DNA from: Pseudoxanthomonas japonensis
GTDB lineage: Bacteria; Pseudomonadota; Gammaproteobacteria; Xanthomonadales; Xanthomonadaceae
DNA length: 64,000 nucleotides
Direction: 5' to 3'
Assembly: GCF_010093445.1 (NCBI RefSeq)
Contig: NZ_PDWW01000001.1
Coordinates: forward strand, 334,300-398,299
This document shows positions 16,023 to 25,114 of this stretch, piece by piece. Each line of letters starts with the position of its first letter. Position 1 is the first letter of the stretch. Position numbers and translations under genes: made by a program. The notes under the pieces are model-generated. The model searched no databases. It was given only the letters and a program-made list of their open reading frames with translations, and had not been told where the DNA came from.

Positions 16023-17258
16023 TCAGAACACCCACACCATTGCCGCGCCCGCCGCCAGCGCCAGCATCAGGCCGGCAGACACGCGCAGGCCGTAGGCCGC
16101 ACCCCCGCTGATCCAGGCGATCACCGACTTCGCCGTCAGGCTGGCGGCGAGCAGGGCCAGCATCCACCAGCGGGCCTCGGCCGCTTCCATCCCGCCGCGC
16201 GAGAACTGGTTGGCCAGCGTGGCCACCGCCGCGTGCAGTTCGGCCAGGGCCGACATCGCCGCCGCCGCCATCGCGCCGCGCGGCCCGATCCACGAGGCCA
16301 GCGCCGCTGCGACGAAGGTCAGCACCGCGACCAGCAACGCGAAGCCCAGCGCCTGGCCGAAGCGGAACATGCGGCTTTCCGAGGTCGGCGGCTTCACCGT
16401 TTCCTCGCGACCCGCGCGCAGGCCGAGCAGACCACCTGCCAGCAGCACGGCCCCGATGGCAGACAGCTCCGGCAGCAGGTCGCGCACCAGCGGCGGCGAC
16501 ACCGCCCACAGGATCGGCACGCACAGCGTCAGCGACGCCAGGTTGGACAGCAGCGCTGCGGCGACCGCCGAACGCATCAGCGCCGGCGTCTCCTTGGCTC
16601 GTTGGCCGAAGCCGATCGTCGCCGCGGTCGACGACACGTAACCGGCGAAGAACCCCGCTGCCGCCAGCCCCCAGCGGTTGCCGACCACGCGCAGCACGAT
16701 GTGGCCCAATGCGCTGACCGCCATCACCAGCACCACCAGCTTCCAGATCGTCGCCAGGTTGATCGCCTCGAACGGACCGATGGGGCGGTCCGGCAGGATC
16801 GGCAGGATCACCAGCGCGGAGGCCAGCAGCAGCAGGCCGTCGAAGACCTCGCGCTCGCTGAAGGTTTCGCGGGTCAATTCGTGCAGCGGCTGCTTGGCGT
16901 ACAGCAGCACGGCGACCACGACCGCCAGCCCGGTCGCCAGTGCCGGAAACCGCAAGGCCAGCGCGCCCAGCAGGAAGGTCAGCACCAGCGTCACTTCGCT
17001 GGTCAGCCCCGGGTCGTCCTGCTGCGTGGCCCGGTAGGCCATGGCGGCCAGCAAGCCGACCACACCCAGCCCGACCAGCACCACGACCGATCCCAGCATC
17101 GTCGCGACCGCCGCCATCAACGCCACCAGCGCATGCGTCCGCAGGCCGGCGATCCGGTGCCCGCGACCGCCGCTGCGTTCGCGCACCAGGCCGATCAGCA
17201 AGCCGAGCCCAAGGGCGGAAGACAGGGCCAGCCAGGTCTGCGGGGTCGCTTCGTCCAT
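16023..17258 (-). CDS. MgtC/SapB plus DUF4010 multi-pass membrane protein
   Basis: This 411-residue inner-membrane protein starts at ATG 17258. The N-terminal part is MgtC/SapB-like ([37 protein letters not shown]). The remainder is the DUF4010 domain with many helices and the conserved stretch [20 protein letters not shown]. Such proteins are suspected transporters or regulators of ion homeostasis, but no substrate is established. The in-frame extension upstream of 17258 would overlap the fbp leader region and has no family similarity. It is divergent from fbp across about 97 bp. Confidence 0.88.
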   Translation of the reverse strand: MDEATPQTWLALSSALGLGLLIGLVRERSGGRGHRIAGLRTHALVALMAAVATMLGSVVVLVGLGVVGLLAAMAYRATQQDDPGLTSEVTLVLTFLLGALALRFPALATGLAVVVAVLLYAKQPLHELTRETFSEREVFDGLLLLASALVILPILPDRPIGPFEAINLATIWKLVVLVMAVSALGHIVLRVVGNRWGLAAAGFFAGYVSSTAATIGFGQRAKETPALMRSAVAAALLSNLASLTLCVPILWAVSPPLVRDLLPELSAIGAVLLAGGLLGLRAGREETVKPPTSESRMFRFGQALGFALLVAVLTFVAAALASWIGPRGAMAAAAMSALAELHAAVATLANQFSRGGMEAAEARWWMLALLAASLTAKSVIAWISGGAAYGLRVSAGLMLALAAGAAMVWVF

Positions 17259-17355
17259 CCCATCCTTCCTCGTTGGGGCCGCGAGCATAACGAATGGTCT
17301 TGCATTGGTCTCGTCAACCCGGACAATGCGCGCCACCTTCGCCGTGGACCCCATC

Positions 17356-18387
17356 ATGCCCGCTCCCGCTCCGTCCGCCGTCTCGCTGAGCCGCTACCTG
17401 ATCGAGGAACAGCGCGCCGGCCGCATCAGCGCCGACCTGCGCCAGCTGATCGCGGTGGTGGCCCGCGCCTGCACCAGCATCTCCATCGCGGTCAGCAAGG
17501 GCGCGCTGGGCGGCGTGCTGGGCGACGCCGGCACCGGCAACGTGCAGGGCGAGGCGCAGAAGAAGCTGGACGTGCTGAGCAACGACATCCTGCTGGAAGC
17601 CAATGCCTGGGGCGGTCATCTGGCCGCCTGCGCGTCGGAGGAGATGGACCACAGCCAGCCGATCCCGGACGCCTACCCGCGCGGCGGCTTCCTGCTGCTG
17701 TTCGATCCGCTGGACGGCAGCTCGAACATCGACGTCAACGTCTCGGTCGGCACCATCTTCTCGGTGCTGCGCTGCCCGGACGGCGTGACGACGCCGGGCG
17801 ACGAGCACTTCCTGCAGCCGGGCCGCGAGCAGGTCGCCGCCGGCTACTGCATCTACGGGCCCAGCACGATGCTGGTGCTGACCACCGGCAACGGCACCCA
17901 CGCCTTCACCCTGGACCGCGAACAGGGGGCCTTCGTGCTGACCCAGCGCGACATGCGCATTCCGGAGGAGACGAAGGAATTCGCCATCAACATGTCCAAC
18001 CAGCGCCACTGGGAGGCGCCGATGCAGGGCTACGTCACCGACCTGCTCGCCGGCAAGGAAGGCCCGCGCGGCAAGGACTTCAACATGCGCTGGATCGCCA
18101 GCATGGTCGCCGACGTGCACCGCATCCTGACCCGCGGCGGCATCTTCATCTACCCGTGGGACCGCAAGGATCCGGGCAAGGCCGGCAAGCTGCGCCTGAT
18201 GTACGAAGCCAACCCGATGGGCATGCTGGTGGAACAGGCCGGCGGCGCCGCCAGCACCGGTCGTGAGGACATCCTGTCGCTGCGCCCGACCCAGCTGCAC
18301 CAGCGCGTGCCGGTGTTCCTGGGCTCGAAGCAGGAAGTGGAAGCGGCGGTCGGCTACCACCTGGCGCACGACACCGCGGCGGCGTGA
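17356..18387 (+). CDS. fbp: Fructose-1,6-bisphosphatase class I
   Basis: This 343-residue cytoplasmic gluconeogenic enzyme removes the 1-phosphate from fructose 1,6-bisphosphate. The metal/phosphate motif [12 protein letters not shown] is intact, with [44 protein letters not shown] and GGAASTGRE of the type I family. The start ATG 17356 gives the usual length; an upstream ATG (17332) would add eight residues. It is probably a single-gene unit. Nothing unusual is seen. Confidence 0.97.
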   Translation: MPAPAPSAVSLSRYLIEEQRAGRISADLRQLIAVVARACTSISIAVSKGALGGVLGDAGTGNVQGEAQKKLDVLSNDILLEANAWGGHLAACASEEMDHSQPIPDAYPRGGFLLLFDPLDGSSNIDVNVSVGTIFSVLRCPDGVTTPGDEHFLQPGREQVAAGYCIYGPSTMLVLTTGNGTHAFTLDREQGAFVLTQRDMRIPEETKEFAINMSNQRHWEAPMQGYVTDLLAGKEGPRGKDFNMRWIASMVADVHRILTRGGIFIYPWDRKDPGKAGKLRLMYEANPMGMLVEQAGGAASTGREDILSLRPTQLHQRVPVFLGSKQEVEAAVGYHLAHDTAAA

Positions 18388-18421
18388 CGAAGGCGGGTCG
18401 GGTGGCGGCTAGAATCCTTCG

Positions 18422-19129
18422 ATGACCGCCACCACCGCCGACTTCATCGAGGTCTACCCCGACGCGCTGGACGCGGACACCTGCCGCGCCATCGTGGCGC
18501 GCTTCGATGCCAGCGGGCAGGACCAGCCCGGGCGCGTCGGCGGCGGCCACTATCCCGAGCTCAAGCACAGCCGTGACATCAGCATCAGTGGGCAAGCCGA
18601 TTGGCGCGACGTGGAACAGCGCCTCAACCTGGCGGTGCTCACCGGCCTGCTGCAGTACCTGCGCACGTATCCCTTCAGCCTGATCGCCCCGTTGATGCTG
18701 CAGCAGCCGGATGCCGACGGCACGCTGCGCCGGTTGCGCTACGACGATGTGGCGAACATGGACGAAGCCGCGCTGATGAAGCTGGTGATGAAGGTGTTCG
18801 TGCCGGGCAAGATCAACCTGCAGCGCTACGCCGCCGGCGAAGGCGGCTATCCGTACTGGCACTGCGAGCTGTTCCCCAAGGCGGCCGATGCGGAGACACT
18901 GCACCGGCACGTGCTGTGGACGATCTACCTCAACGACGGTTTCGGCGCCGGCGAAACCGAGTTCTTCCACCAGCAGCGCAAGATCGTGCCGCGCACCGGC
19001 AGCCTGCTGATCGCGCCGACGGCGTTCACCCACACGCACCGCGGCAATCGACCGCTGCACGGCGACAAGTACATCGCGACCAGCTGGGTACTGTTCCAGC
19101 GGGCCGAACGGCTGTACGGAAACGGCTGA
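18422..19129 (+). CDS. 2OG-Fe(II) dioxygenase-like protein
   Basis: This 235-residue protein has a double-stranded beta-helix pattern. The likely iron site is His147-Cys-Glu149 in YPYWHCELF together with a distal His in FTHTHRGNRPLHG, and the co-substrate is probably held by the basic residues after it. The text QRYAAGEGGYP, LWTIYLNDGFGAGETEF and TGSLLIAPTAFTHTHRG resembles the prolyl-4-hydroxylase-type 2OG-Fe(II) family. The HxE in place of HxD is unusual but tolerated in some members. It starts 34 bp after fbp. The substrate is unknown. Confidence 0.85.
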   Translation: MTATTADFIEVYPDALDADTCRAIVARFDASGQDQPGRVGGGHYPELKHSRDISISGQADWRDVEQRLNLAVLTGLLQYLRTYPFSLIAPLMLQQPDADGTLRRLRYDDVANMDEAALMKLVMKVFVPGKINLQRYAAGEGGYPYWHCELFPKAADAETLHRHVLWTIYLNDGFGAGETEFFHQQRKIVPRTGSLLIAPTAFTHTHRGNRPLHGDKYIATSWVLFQRAERLYGNG

Positions 19130-19141
19130 GCGATCCGACCG

Positions 19142-19675
19142 TCAGGCCGTCGACCGGCGCGCATCGAGATCCGCGCGCAGGCGTTGCAGCGCGGCCTCGG
19201 CGTCGCCCACCACCATCACGCAGGGCACGGCCAGCATCAGGTTGAGCGGCAGGCCGAACTCCTCCAGCTCCCATCCACCGGCATCGGTGCCGGCCGCCCT
19301 TCCGAGATGCTGCGGACAGCGCTGGCGGATGCGCTCGGCCAGGCTGCCGCCCTCGGGTACGTACCCGTAGACGGGCTTACCACGCGCGATCGCGTAGCCC
19401 ACTTCGAAACAGGTGCCGCTGTCGGGTTCGGCGCCGCGGAAGAAATCCAGATTGGCCAGCACCGCATCGGCCGCCTCCAGCAAACCGAGGTCGGCGCGGT
19501 AGATCCAGCGCGCGGTATCCAGGGGATCGCCGGTGGCGTGGCCCGCGACCTGGGCATCCAGGGGAAACAATCCCTCGAAGCCGTAGCGCGCGCACAGCAC
19601 CTTGAGGCGTTCGCCATGCGCCACCGCATCGGGACGGAAGATGTCGGGACCGGCCAGGTAAAGCGACTGGATCAT
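19142..19675 (-). CDS. Nucleoside 2-deoxyribosyltransferase family protein
   Basis: The protein has 177 residues from ATG 19675 (MIQSLYLAGPDIFRPD); an upstream ATG would add ten residues without similarity. The nucleotide-binding start YLAGPDIF, the aspartates of LLEAADAVLANLDFF, and the catalytic Glu in GTCFEVGYAIARGKPV are all present. Enzymes of this fold exchange or remove the base of deoxynucleosides or deoxynucleotides. In this genome it follows the radical SAM gene on the same strand by 89 bp, so before the island arrived it was probably downstream in the same transcript. Confidence 0.9.
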   Translation of the reverse strand: MIQSLYLAGPDIFRPDAVAHGERLKVLCARYGFEGLFPLDAQVAGHATGDPLDTARWIYRADLGLLEAADAVLANLDFFRGAEPDSGTCFEVGYAIARGKPVYGYVPEGGSLAERIRQRCPQHLGRAAGTDAGGWELEEFGLPLNLMLAVPCVMVVGDAEAALQRLRADLDARRSTA

Positions 19676-19764
19676 CGATGCGCACGCAACAGGCGAAGCC
19701 TGCATTGTCGGCGTGCGTGCGCCCGCTTCGATGTGACCGATCGTCGCAGCGCGACGACGCGGCG

Positions 19765-20604
19765 TCAGAACAGTTCGCCCTGTGGCGACGATGCGCGCGG
19801 CCGCACGAATAGCGTGAGGTCGAACGGCGGATGCCGGCGCCCTTCGAATCCGTATCGCTTCGATGCCAGCGCGAAGCGCCGCGCCAGCAGGTCCGCATAC
19901 ACGCCTTCCCCTCGCAGCCGTTGACCGAAGCGGCTGTCGTAGTCCTTGCCGCCGCGCAGCTGCTGGACGGTGCTCATCACGTGCGCCGCGCGATCCGGCA
20001 GATGCATCTGCAGCCAGTCGCGGAACAGTGGCGCGACTTCGTGCGGCAGGCGCAGCAGCACGTAGCCCGCCGCCGTGGCGCCCGCGTCGCGCGCGGCCTC
20101 CAGGACGGCTTCCAGCTCATGGTCGTTCACCCAGGGAATCACCGGCGCGAACATCACGCCCACCGGCACGCCCGCCTCGCTGAGCCGCTTCCCCGCGCGC
20201 AGGCGGCTGTGCGGCGCCGATGCGCGCGGCTCCAGCCGCGACGAGAGCGTGTTGTCGAGCGTGGTGATGGAAAAGTACACATGCACCAGCCGTTCGCGCG
20301 CCATCGGCGCCAACAGGTCGAGGTCGCGTTCGATCAGGGCGTTCTTGGTGATCAGCGAGAACGGATGCTTCGCCTCCGCCAGCACCTCGATGATGCGACG
20401 GGTCAACTGCAGCTTCCGCTCCGTCGGCTGGTAAGCGTCGGTGTTGATGCCCAGCGAGATCGGACTGACGCGATAGCCGGATTTCGCCAGTTCGCGCCGC
20501 AGTACGTCCTGCGCATTGGTCTTGGCGAAGATCTTCGTTTCGAAGTCCAGCCCCGGCGACAGGTCGAGGTAGGCATGCGATGGGCGTGCGAAGCAGTAAC
20601 TGCA
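19765..20604 (-). pseudogene. C-terminal part of disrupted PA0069-type radical SAM gene
   Basis: Reading on the minus strand from 20604, the frame gives CSYCFARPSHAYLDLSPGLD and continues without a stop for 279 residues to 19765 (LGINTDAYQPTERK, FSLITKNALIERDLDLL, VHVYFSITTLDN, GKDYDSRFGQRLRGEG). These are the last 279 of about 362 residues of a PA0069-family radical SAM protein; the first 83 residues lie at 48487-48735. The fragment begins with the second cysteine of the CxxxCxxC cluster motif and has lost the first, so it cannot bind the cluster. An internal TTG at 20406 could start a shorter product, but that lacks all cluster cysteines. The island inserted here carries an intact homologue. 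Confidence 0.93.
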
Positions 20605-20614
20605 CCAGCAATTT
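20596..20614. other. Left attachment junction of the island
   Basis: Host coding sequence (minus strand TGC AGT TAC TGC) ends at 20604 and the element begins with CCAGCAATTTATGGAACC. There is no long direct repeat with the right junction; only GGT is shared near both crossover points. Absence of target duplication fits Tn554-like recombination. Confidence 0.75.
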
Positions 20615-20893
20615 ATGGAACCTCCAAATTTTGTTCACTTGCTCGAGGGAGCCTGGAGCAGGGATCTGGGGTGCCATTCGGTCAAAGTGCGCAAGATTGG
20701 CCGAGCTTGCGGCTAGCCTAGAGGTCCCATGGGGGACCCGTAAGGTAGGTTGGGGGGGGATTTGAGATTGCCCCGAGGCTGCGGCCGGATGAATCAGCTG
20801 CACTTGCGAAAAACAGGTTTCTGATGAGGTAGCCGCATTCTCTCTGGGCAACGGCCACGCCTAGGCCATGATTGCCCAGCCAGGGCGCTGCAC
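20605..20893. other. Noncoding left end of the island
   Basis: These 289 bases hold no convincing gene. A small hairpin GGTCCC-ATGG-GGGACC lies at 20723-20738 and G-rich runs follow it. The first bases read TTATGGAACCTC, loosely resembling the right end when inverted (TATGGTTCTCT). It may contain recombinase-binding sites and the promoter of the exonuclease gene. Confidence 0.5.
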
Positions 20894-21601
20894 ATGAACA
20901 GTGGGATCGCCACACGAAACCTCGGCAGAATGGAAACTCACACCAGCCGCCCTGATCTAGCAATGCAAGACCTGCCAAGACCGAAGCTCGCTCACCCGAC
21001 TCGCGAGTTCATGGCTTCCCTGCCGCCTTTCACTGGGCTGGACACAGGGAGGGTTCATTGGATTGGAAGCGAGCAGGCTGCTACAGCCGCGCTCCAATTC
21101 CTCAAGCTTGAACGTACGCTCGGGTTCGACACGGAAACGAAGCCCACCTTTGTGGCCGGTGAAGCCAGGACGGGACCTCACCTGATCCAACTGGCCACTT
21201 CCGATAGGGCCTACTGCATTCCTGCGGAGGGCGTGTGGACGAGGGAGCTTTTGGCGCCACTCCTTGAGTCCGAAGGCATTCTCAAAGTTGGTTTTGGCCT
21301 GGCAAATGATCGGAGGCCGCTCTACGGTAAGTATAAGATCAAGCTAAGGGGGGCCTTGGATCTTGCTCCCGTCGTGCGCAAGCTTGGCTACCGACAGCGC
21401 GTGGGCCTTCAGGCCTCCGTGGCTATCGTCTTGGGACAACGCCTTGGGAAATCCAAGTCCGTTCAACTGTCCAATTGGAGTGCGCGGCCCCTTAGACCAG
21501 CCCAACTTCTCTACGCCGCCAATGACGCTTTTGCATCCCACTGCGTGTTCCTTGAACTTCAGCGCCGTTATCCGAGCCTGCTGGTAGCGGGTCATCCATG
21601 A
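20894..21601 (+). CDS. DEDDy-type 3'-5' exonuclease
   Basis: The protein has up to 235 residues; ATG codons at 20930 and 20963 are alternative starts and none has a clear ribosome site. The exonuclease core is complete: Asp79 and Glu81 in GFDTETKPTF (Exo I), Asp139 in VGFGLANDR (Exo II) and Tyr207/Asp211 in LLYAANDAFASH (Exo III). This is the WRN/RNase D-like branch that trims DNA or RNA from the 3' end. No helicase or HRDC domain is attached. It is the first gene inside the island, convergent with the metallo-hydrolase gene. A defence or element-maintenance role is possible but unproven. Confidence 0.88.
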   Translation: MNSGIATRNLGRMETHTSRPDLAMQDLPRPKLAHPTREFMASLPPFTGLDTGRVHWIGSEQAATAALQFLKLERTLGFDTETKPTFVAGEARTGPHLIQLATSDRAYCIPAEGVWTRELLAPLLESEGILKVGFGLANDRRPLYGKYKIKLRGALDLAPVVRKLGYRQRVGLQASVAIVLGQRLGKSKSVQLSNWSARPLRPAQLLYAANDAFASHCVFLELQRRYPSLLVAGHP

Positions 21602-21645
21602 CCCGCGTCAAATAGCATCACGCAGCCTTCTCCTAGCGCCAAGGG

Positions 21646-21659
21646 CTCTATCGATAGAG
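21646..21659. other. Palindrome between convergent genes
   Basis: CTCTATCGATAGAG is a perfect 14-base palindrome between the exonuclease stop and the metallo-hydrolase stop. There is no T-run, so calling it a terminator would go too far; it may act as a bidirectional RNA hairpin. Confidence 0.4.
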
Positions 21660-21662
21660 GGC

Positions 21663-23231
21663 TCAGGCGGGCTCAACGGCATGCTTCTGCACCACCCACT
21701 GTCCATCTTCGTACACAAGTCGAACGTCGCCACGACTGGATGCCTCTTGACCCGGTACAGGCGGAGAGAAGAGATACTCATAGTCCGCGGAGTTCTCCTT
21801 CTTGGGCTGGGACGTAAAGAGGAGCTGGATACGCTGCTCATCTAGGTCAAGACGCGTTATGAACTCTGAAAAGACTCCTGATGGCCTCGACTTTGCGTGC
21901 TCTTCATGCGAGAGCAGAAGATAGTTCTTTCCCTTTGCCACTGGATACCGGGCTGCTTCCATCGCATGATAGAAGTACTTGTTGTGGCCTCCATGATGAG
22001 CAACCTGCACTACTGGCAGCGGTGTGTTGAGCGCGCGGATCAACTTCGGATAGAAGTTGGTATGATCAAACCTCTGTCCAAGGGGCACGAAGTCAACAAA
22101 GCCCGTATCGCCTGATATGAGTACGCCTTGATCTTCGTAGCTGAAGATCATTGCATAGCTCAGTTCGTTCTGCGGTGTAATGGATTCGACTGGCAGTCGG
22201 CTCTGAAGTGCAAAAGTGATGTACTCACCAATAGGGAGTCTCCGCCAGTACTTTGAGATCAATCCCTTGGACGGCCCCAGCAGGGTTAGCGTCAGGCCTC
22301 TTGAGGTCTGCACCCTTGAGAAGCGTCTTTCTGCCTTCTTCCAGGCGTACAGCTTGGGCTCGCCATCATTCACACTCTCGTATCTTGTACTGATGCCCTT
22401 TGCCTCCAGCGCGTCGACCACGTCCTTGAGATATCTTGCCGTTAGCGCATCTTCTGCAGCGCTCTTTTCTATGAAGGAAAGGCTTCTGTTCTGGTTCTCG
22501 CCTACGTCCCAATCAAATCCATGGTTACGACGGAAGCTGTACTCGTGCAGCCATGAGACCTTATCCAGCTCTAGCTGGGGCATGTCGTCGAAGTGGAACG
22601 GCGGGCGCACCTCTTTGCAAGCGTGGTCCGTGTCTTCTGCGTCCTTGCCAACTACTCTCTTCCTGACTGCCTGGAAGTAGTCTTCACTCGTGTCTTCCTC
22701 TTCTTGCGCCACGAGGCCTTTGCTCGAAAGGCTTCTTGCCAGCTGACGAGCGTCTACTCCTTCTTCGGTGCTATTCATGATCTTGCGAACATTGGCCACC
22801 CTCTCAATGATGTCCCTCTTCGCCAGCAAGTACTGCTCAAGCTTCTTGTTTCCCTGCTCACCTACAAGCTGAGGACCCAATAGATTGCTGTTCCTTGGCT
22901 CCTCCCAGTCTGCCGCGGGCTGTTCCGCGTCATTAGCAATCGGTGGCATCCACGCTTCGCCGATCTCATAGGCTTCGATGACGGGAACAAGACAGTTGAG
23001 ATGGTCTTGGTCATAGTGCGTGCCAATGAGCAGATCGATCCGTGGTGGGTTCTGCTCATCGTCGATCGGCAATACTTCCTTGAGCTTGTTTAGTACATGC
23101 TCCTTCGGATATTTGCCACCCTTGGTTCCGCCATCGGCCAGGACCGTGACGAAGCGATCGCCTCCCTGATTGAACCGAAGAAGTATTGAAGCTCCCAGCT
23201 GCACTTCGAACATGTCGACTATGATGTCCAC
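21663..23231 (-). CDS. ComEC-like metallo-beta-lactamase-fold hydrolase
   Basis: The protein has 522 residues from GTG 23231, supported by AAGGAG five bases upstream. The zinc site is evident: His72, Asp74, Asp76 and His77 in THYDQDHLN, later ISGDTGFVDF and VAHHGGHNKYF. The order resembles the soluble hydrolase domain of ComEC/Rec2 (ISGD, HHG), but with no membrane helices and with a long insert (about residues 85-330) that I do not recognise. The product is probably a cytoplasmic nuclease or phosphodiesterase. Similar stand-alone enzymes occur in defence islands. It is single and convergent with the exonuclease. Confidence 0.8.
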   Translation of the reverse strand: MDIIVDMFEVQLGASILLRFNQGGDRFVTVLADGGTKGGKYPKEHVLNKLKEVLPIDDEQNPPRIDLLIGTHYDQDHLNCLVPVIEAYEIGEAWMPPIANDAEQPAADWEEPRNSNLLGPQLVGEQGNKKLEQYLLAKRDIIERVANVRKIMNSTEEGVDARQLARSLSSKGLVAQEEEDTSEDYFQAVRKRVVGKDAEDTDHACKEVRPPFHFDDMPQLELDKVSWLHEYSFRRNHGFDWDVGENQNRSLSFIEKSAAEDALTARYLKDVVDALEAKGISTRYESVNDGEPKLYAWKKAERRFSRVQTSRGLTLTLLGPSKGLISKYWRRLPIGEYITFALQSRLPVESITPQNELSYAMIFSYEDQGVLISGDTGFVDFVPLGQRFDHTNFYPKLIRALNTPLPVVQVAHHGGHNKYFYHAMEAARYPVAKGKNYLLLSHEEHAKSRPSGVFSEFITRLDLDEQRIQLLFTSQPKKENSADYEYLFSPPVPGQEASSRGDVRLVYEDGQWVVQKHAVEPA

Positions 23232-23561
23232 GACCTCTCCTTGCTGTTTGATGGTCTCGTACTTCCGGCTCGGTTCAATAAAATGCGGAGCGGCTCCGTT
23301 CCGTGCGATTCAGTCGCTTTGAGGTCTGGCTGACTTGCCCTGCCCAGCCGCGTCGCGACTAGCTGCGGCCACCAACGGGCTCTTGGGCGAACGTTCCACG
23401 AAGGATAAGAGGGCCGCCATTTGTCGGCACAGGTAGTAAATACGCTTCCAAGTAGGTGGAGCCGGGCACAACCTTTAAAGGCCGTCCAGCGACGGGACGA
23501 CCAATGTGTTTCCGGGACCGCCGGAAGGTTCGTGACTTGGTGTCGCGTTAGCCGAGGGGGA
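23232..23561. other. Intergenic region without recognised gene
   Basis: These 330 bases separate the start of the metallo-hydrolase gene from the stop of the small XRE gene. I see neither a protein with family features nor a clear hairpin-plus-T-run. The part next to 23231 must contain the hydrolase promoter. Confidence 0.5.
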
Positions 23562-23813
23562 CTACTCAGAGGCCTTGGCTGGAAGCAATAGCTTCATTGC
23601 CCGGGCTGGGCTCAGCCCGAGCGCTGAAGTGAGCTCGAAGAACTCGATCACATCGAGCCTGCGGGCCCCCGCCTCGACGGCAGATATCCGCTGCTGGGGC
23701 CACCCCAACTGACGAGCTAGCTCGCCCTGCGACAGCTCCAGCTCCTCGCGGCGCCCTCTCAGACTCTCGACCAGCCGTCGATACTCCTCCCGATAGATCG
23801 TCTTTGATGCCAT
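23562..23813 (-). CDS. Small XRE-type HTH regulator
   Basis: The protein has 83 residues from ATG 23813 (MASKTIYREEYRRLVES). The HTH is typical of the Cro/C1 fold: SQGELARQLGWPQQRISAVE followed by AGARRLDVIEFFELTSALGL. It has no second domain. It is divergent from the next gene across about 118 bp, where a CCAGTC-CTGGAC-GACTGG palindrome (23822-23839) sits just upstream of this start and could be its operator. It probably regulates itself and the genes at 23932-25846. An antitoxin role is an alternative. Confidence 0.85.
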   Translation of the reverse strand: MASKTIYREEYRRLVESLRGRREELELSQGELARQLGWPQQRISAVEAGARRLDVIEFFELTSALGLSPARAMKLLLPAKASE

Positions 23814-23821
23814 GGTCGCCG

Positions 23822-23839
23822 CCAGTCCTGGACGACTGG
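23822..23839. promoter_or_regulatory. Candidate operator next to the small XRE gene
   Basis: The inverted repeat CCAGTC-CTGGAC-GACTGG lies 9 bases upstream of the XRE start codon, in the divergent promoter region. Such placement suits autoregulation. No second copy was found, so the assignment rests on position and symmetry only. Confidence 0.4.
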
Positions 23840-23931
23840 GGAATCTATGGCGCACCTACCGATTACATGAAAATTGTGTAGAAAACTCCCCCGTCCGCTG
23901 ATAAGCTCCCCGACTACTCGCGAGAGGTGCA

Positions 23932-24744
23932 ATGGCATGTGTCCGCACCCAATCGACTCTGCTGCCCGCCGCTCGCGACCTCGTGCCATTTGCACAGTCG
24001 CTGGGATTGCTGCGGCTTGTTGCGTGGTACGCGCTTGAGCTATCGACGACAGTCGAGGCTCCTTTCAGCACTGGTACGGCGCTAAGCCAGAAGCTCTTCC
24101 GGCAGTTGGAGGAAAGTCAGGTTCTGCGTCCTGCGTCAGGACAGGAGTCCGGCATCCGTCGCGCACTCTATGAACCCCTGGGATGGTGCTATCTCACCGA
24201 TTGGGGTGAGCGAAACCATCTCCAAGCCACGCTGCAGACTGTGATGCTGGATCTGGCATCCCGTCAGGACTCTGTTCGACCGACCCTTGAGCTCTGGGAA
24301 GCATTGTCAGCGGCCGAGATTGAGACATACCTAGCGCACCTGCTACGTCGCCACACCCTAGATCCGGCAAGCGCTCCCTTCATCGTGCATGCCCTTGAAG
24401 ATGACTGGTCGGATTTGAGTTTGGCTCGTAAGCGCTACCTGGCTTGGCATGCGGCGCGCGGCGCTGCCTCAACTCTTCTTCGGACTGGGATGGACCAAGA
24501 TGCGGCTCGCGCCGCAATGCTTGATGAGATGCGTCGCAGGTCGCGCTGGCTTGCTTCCAGATCAGCCAACAATGAGCTGTCTGCCGAGGAGTACCAGTTT
24601 GTACCTGATCCTCAGTGGAAGAAGCCCATCCTATTGAACGTCTTCCTCTCCTCCCTATTGCCTGTCGGATTTTCCTACTGGACAGACCGTCCTGGGCGAT
24701 CCGCCGATGCACTGGGACAGAGCAAAGCGGCAGGCAAGGCCTGA
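23932..24744 (+). CDS. Hypothetical protein
   Basis: This 270-residue cytoplasmic-looking protein is of no family I recognise. The start ATG 23932 has GAGAGG five bases upstream. The text is rich in helices (LLPAARDLVPFAQSLGLLRL, AEIETYLAHLLRRHTLD, ARKRYLAWHAARGAASTLL, AARAAMLDEMRRRSRWLAS), with no clear catalytic motif and no signal peptide; the C-terminal part has one moderately hydrophobic stretch (PILLNVFLSSLLPVGFSYW). It is the first of three same-strand genes behind the small XRE regulator and may form an operon with them. Confidence 0.7.
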   Translation: MACVRTQSTLLPAARDLVPFAQSLGLLRLVAWYALELSTTVEAPFSTGTALSQKLFRQLEESQVLRPASGQESGIRRALYEPLGWCYLTDWGERNHLQATLQTVMLDLASRQDSVRPTLELWEALSAAEIETYLAHLLRRHTLDPASAPFIVHALEDDWSDLSLARKRYLAWHAARGAASTLLRTGMDQDAARAAMLDEMRRRSRWLASRSANNELSAEEYQFVPDPQWKKPILLNVFLSSLLPVGFSYWTDRPGRSADALGQSKAAGKA

Positions 24745-24835
24745 CGCCGGCCGCCTCGCGACATCTCTAATCATGCCCGCAACAGGCGACCGTCCACGGC
24801 TTGTTCCACAGCGCCCTCCGATACGGAAGATCCCT

Positions 24836-25111
24836 ATGACCATGCCAATCGAACGAACTCGACACCTCATCCAGGCAGGCGCGTTCCTTCGCGATCTTGC
24901 CGCCAACATGGCCCTTCCCAAGCAGGTACGCACGGAAGCGTATCGATTGCTCAGACACTTCCCGTCGATATCGGATGTCGAAGCGATTGCCGCCAACGAG
25001 GCACACCTGCAGGAGGTCACTAAGTCACCGCTTCGTCCGAACCTACTTGTGACCGAGTTCGATCCGGAATGGCTGCGCGGCTATACGCATGGTCCACACG
25101 TTGGGGGTTAA
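24836..25111 (+). CDS. BPSL0761-family small protein
   Basis: The protein has 91 residues from ATG 24836 (MTMPIERTRHLIQAGAFLRD). The N-terminal text, with LPKQVRTEAYRLLRHFPS, matches the small proteobacterial BPSL0761 family, which is often found in accessory regions and has no known function. The frame is open further upstream, but the family start and an acceptable purine stretch point to this ATG. It is followed after three bases by the SseB-like gene, so the two are surely co-transcribed. Confidence 0.8.
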   Translation: MTMPIERTRHLIQAGAFLRDLAANMALPKQVRTEAYRLLRHFPSISDVEAIAANEAHLQEVTKSPLRPNLLVTEFDPEWLRGYTHGPHVGG

Positions 25112-25114
25112 GAG

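Noticed and set aside
18422..19129. Second AlkB-type repair enzyme
   Set aside because: The text around the iron ligands (YWHCELF, HTHRGN) does not fit AlkB; it resembles other 2OG-Fe(II) oxygenases.
19765..20406. Functional short radical SAM protein from the internal TTG
   Set aside because: A product from this start lacks all three cluster cysteines, and the fragment ends at the island junction; it is better called a gene remnant.
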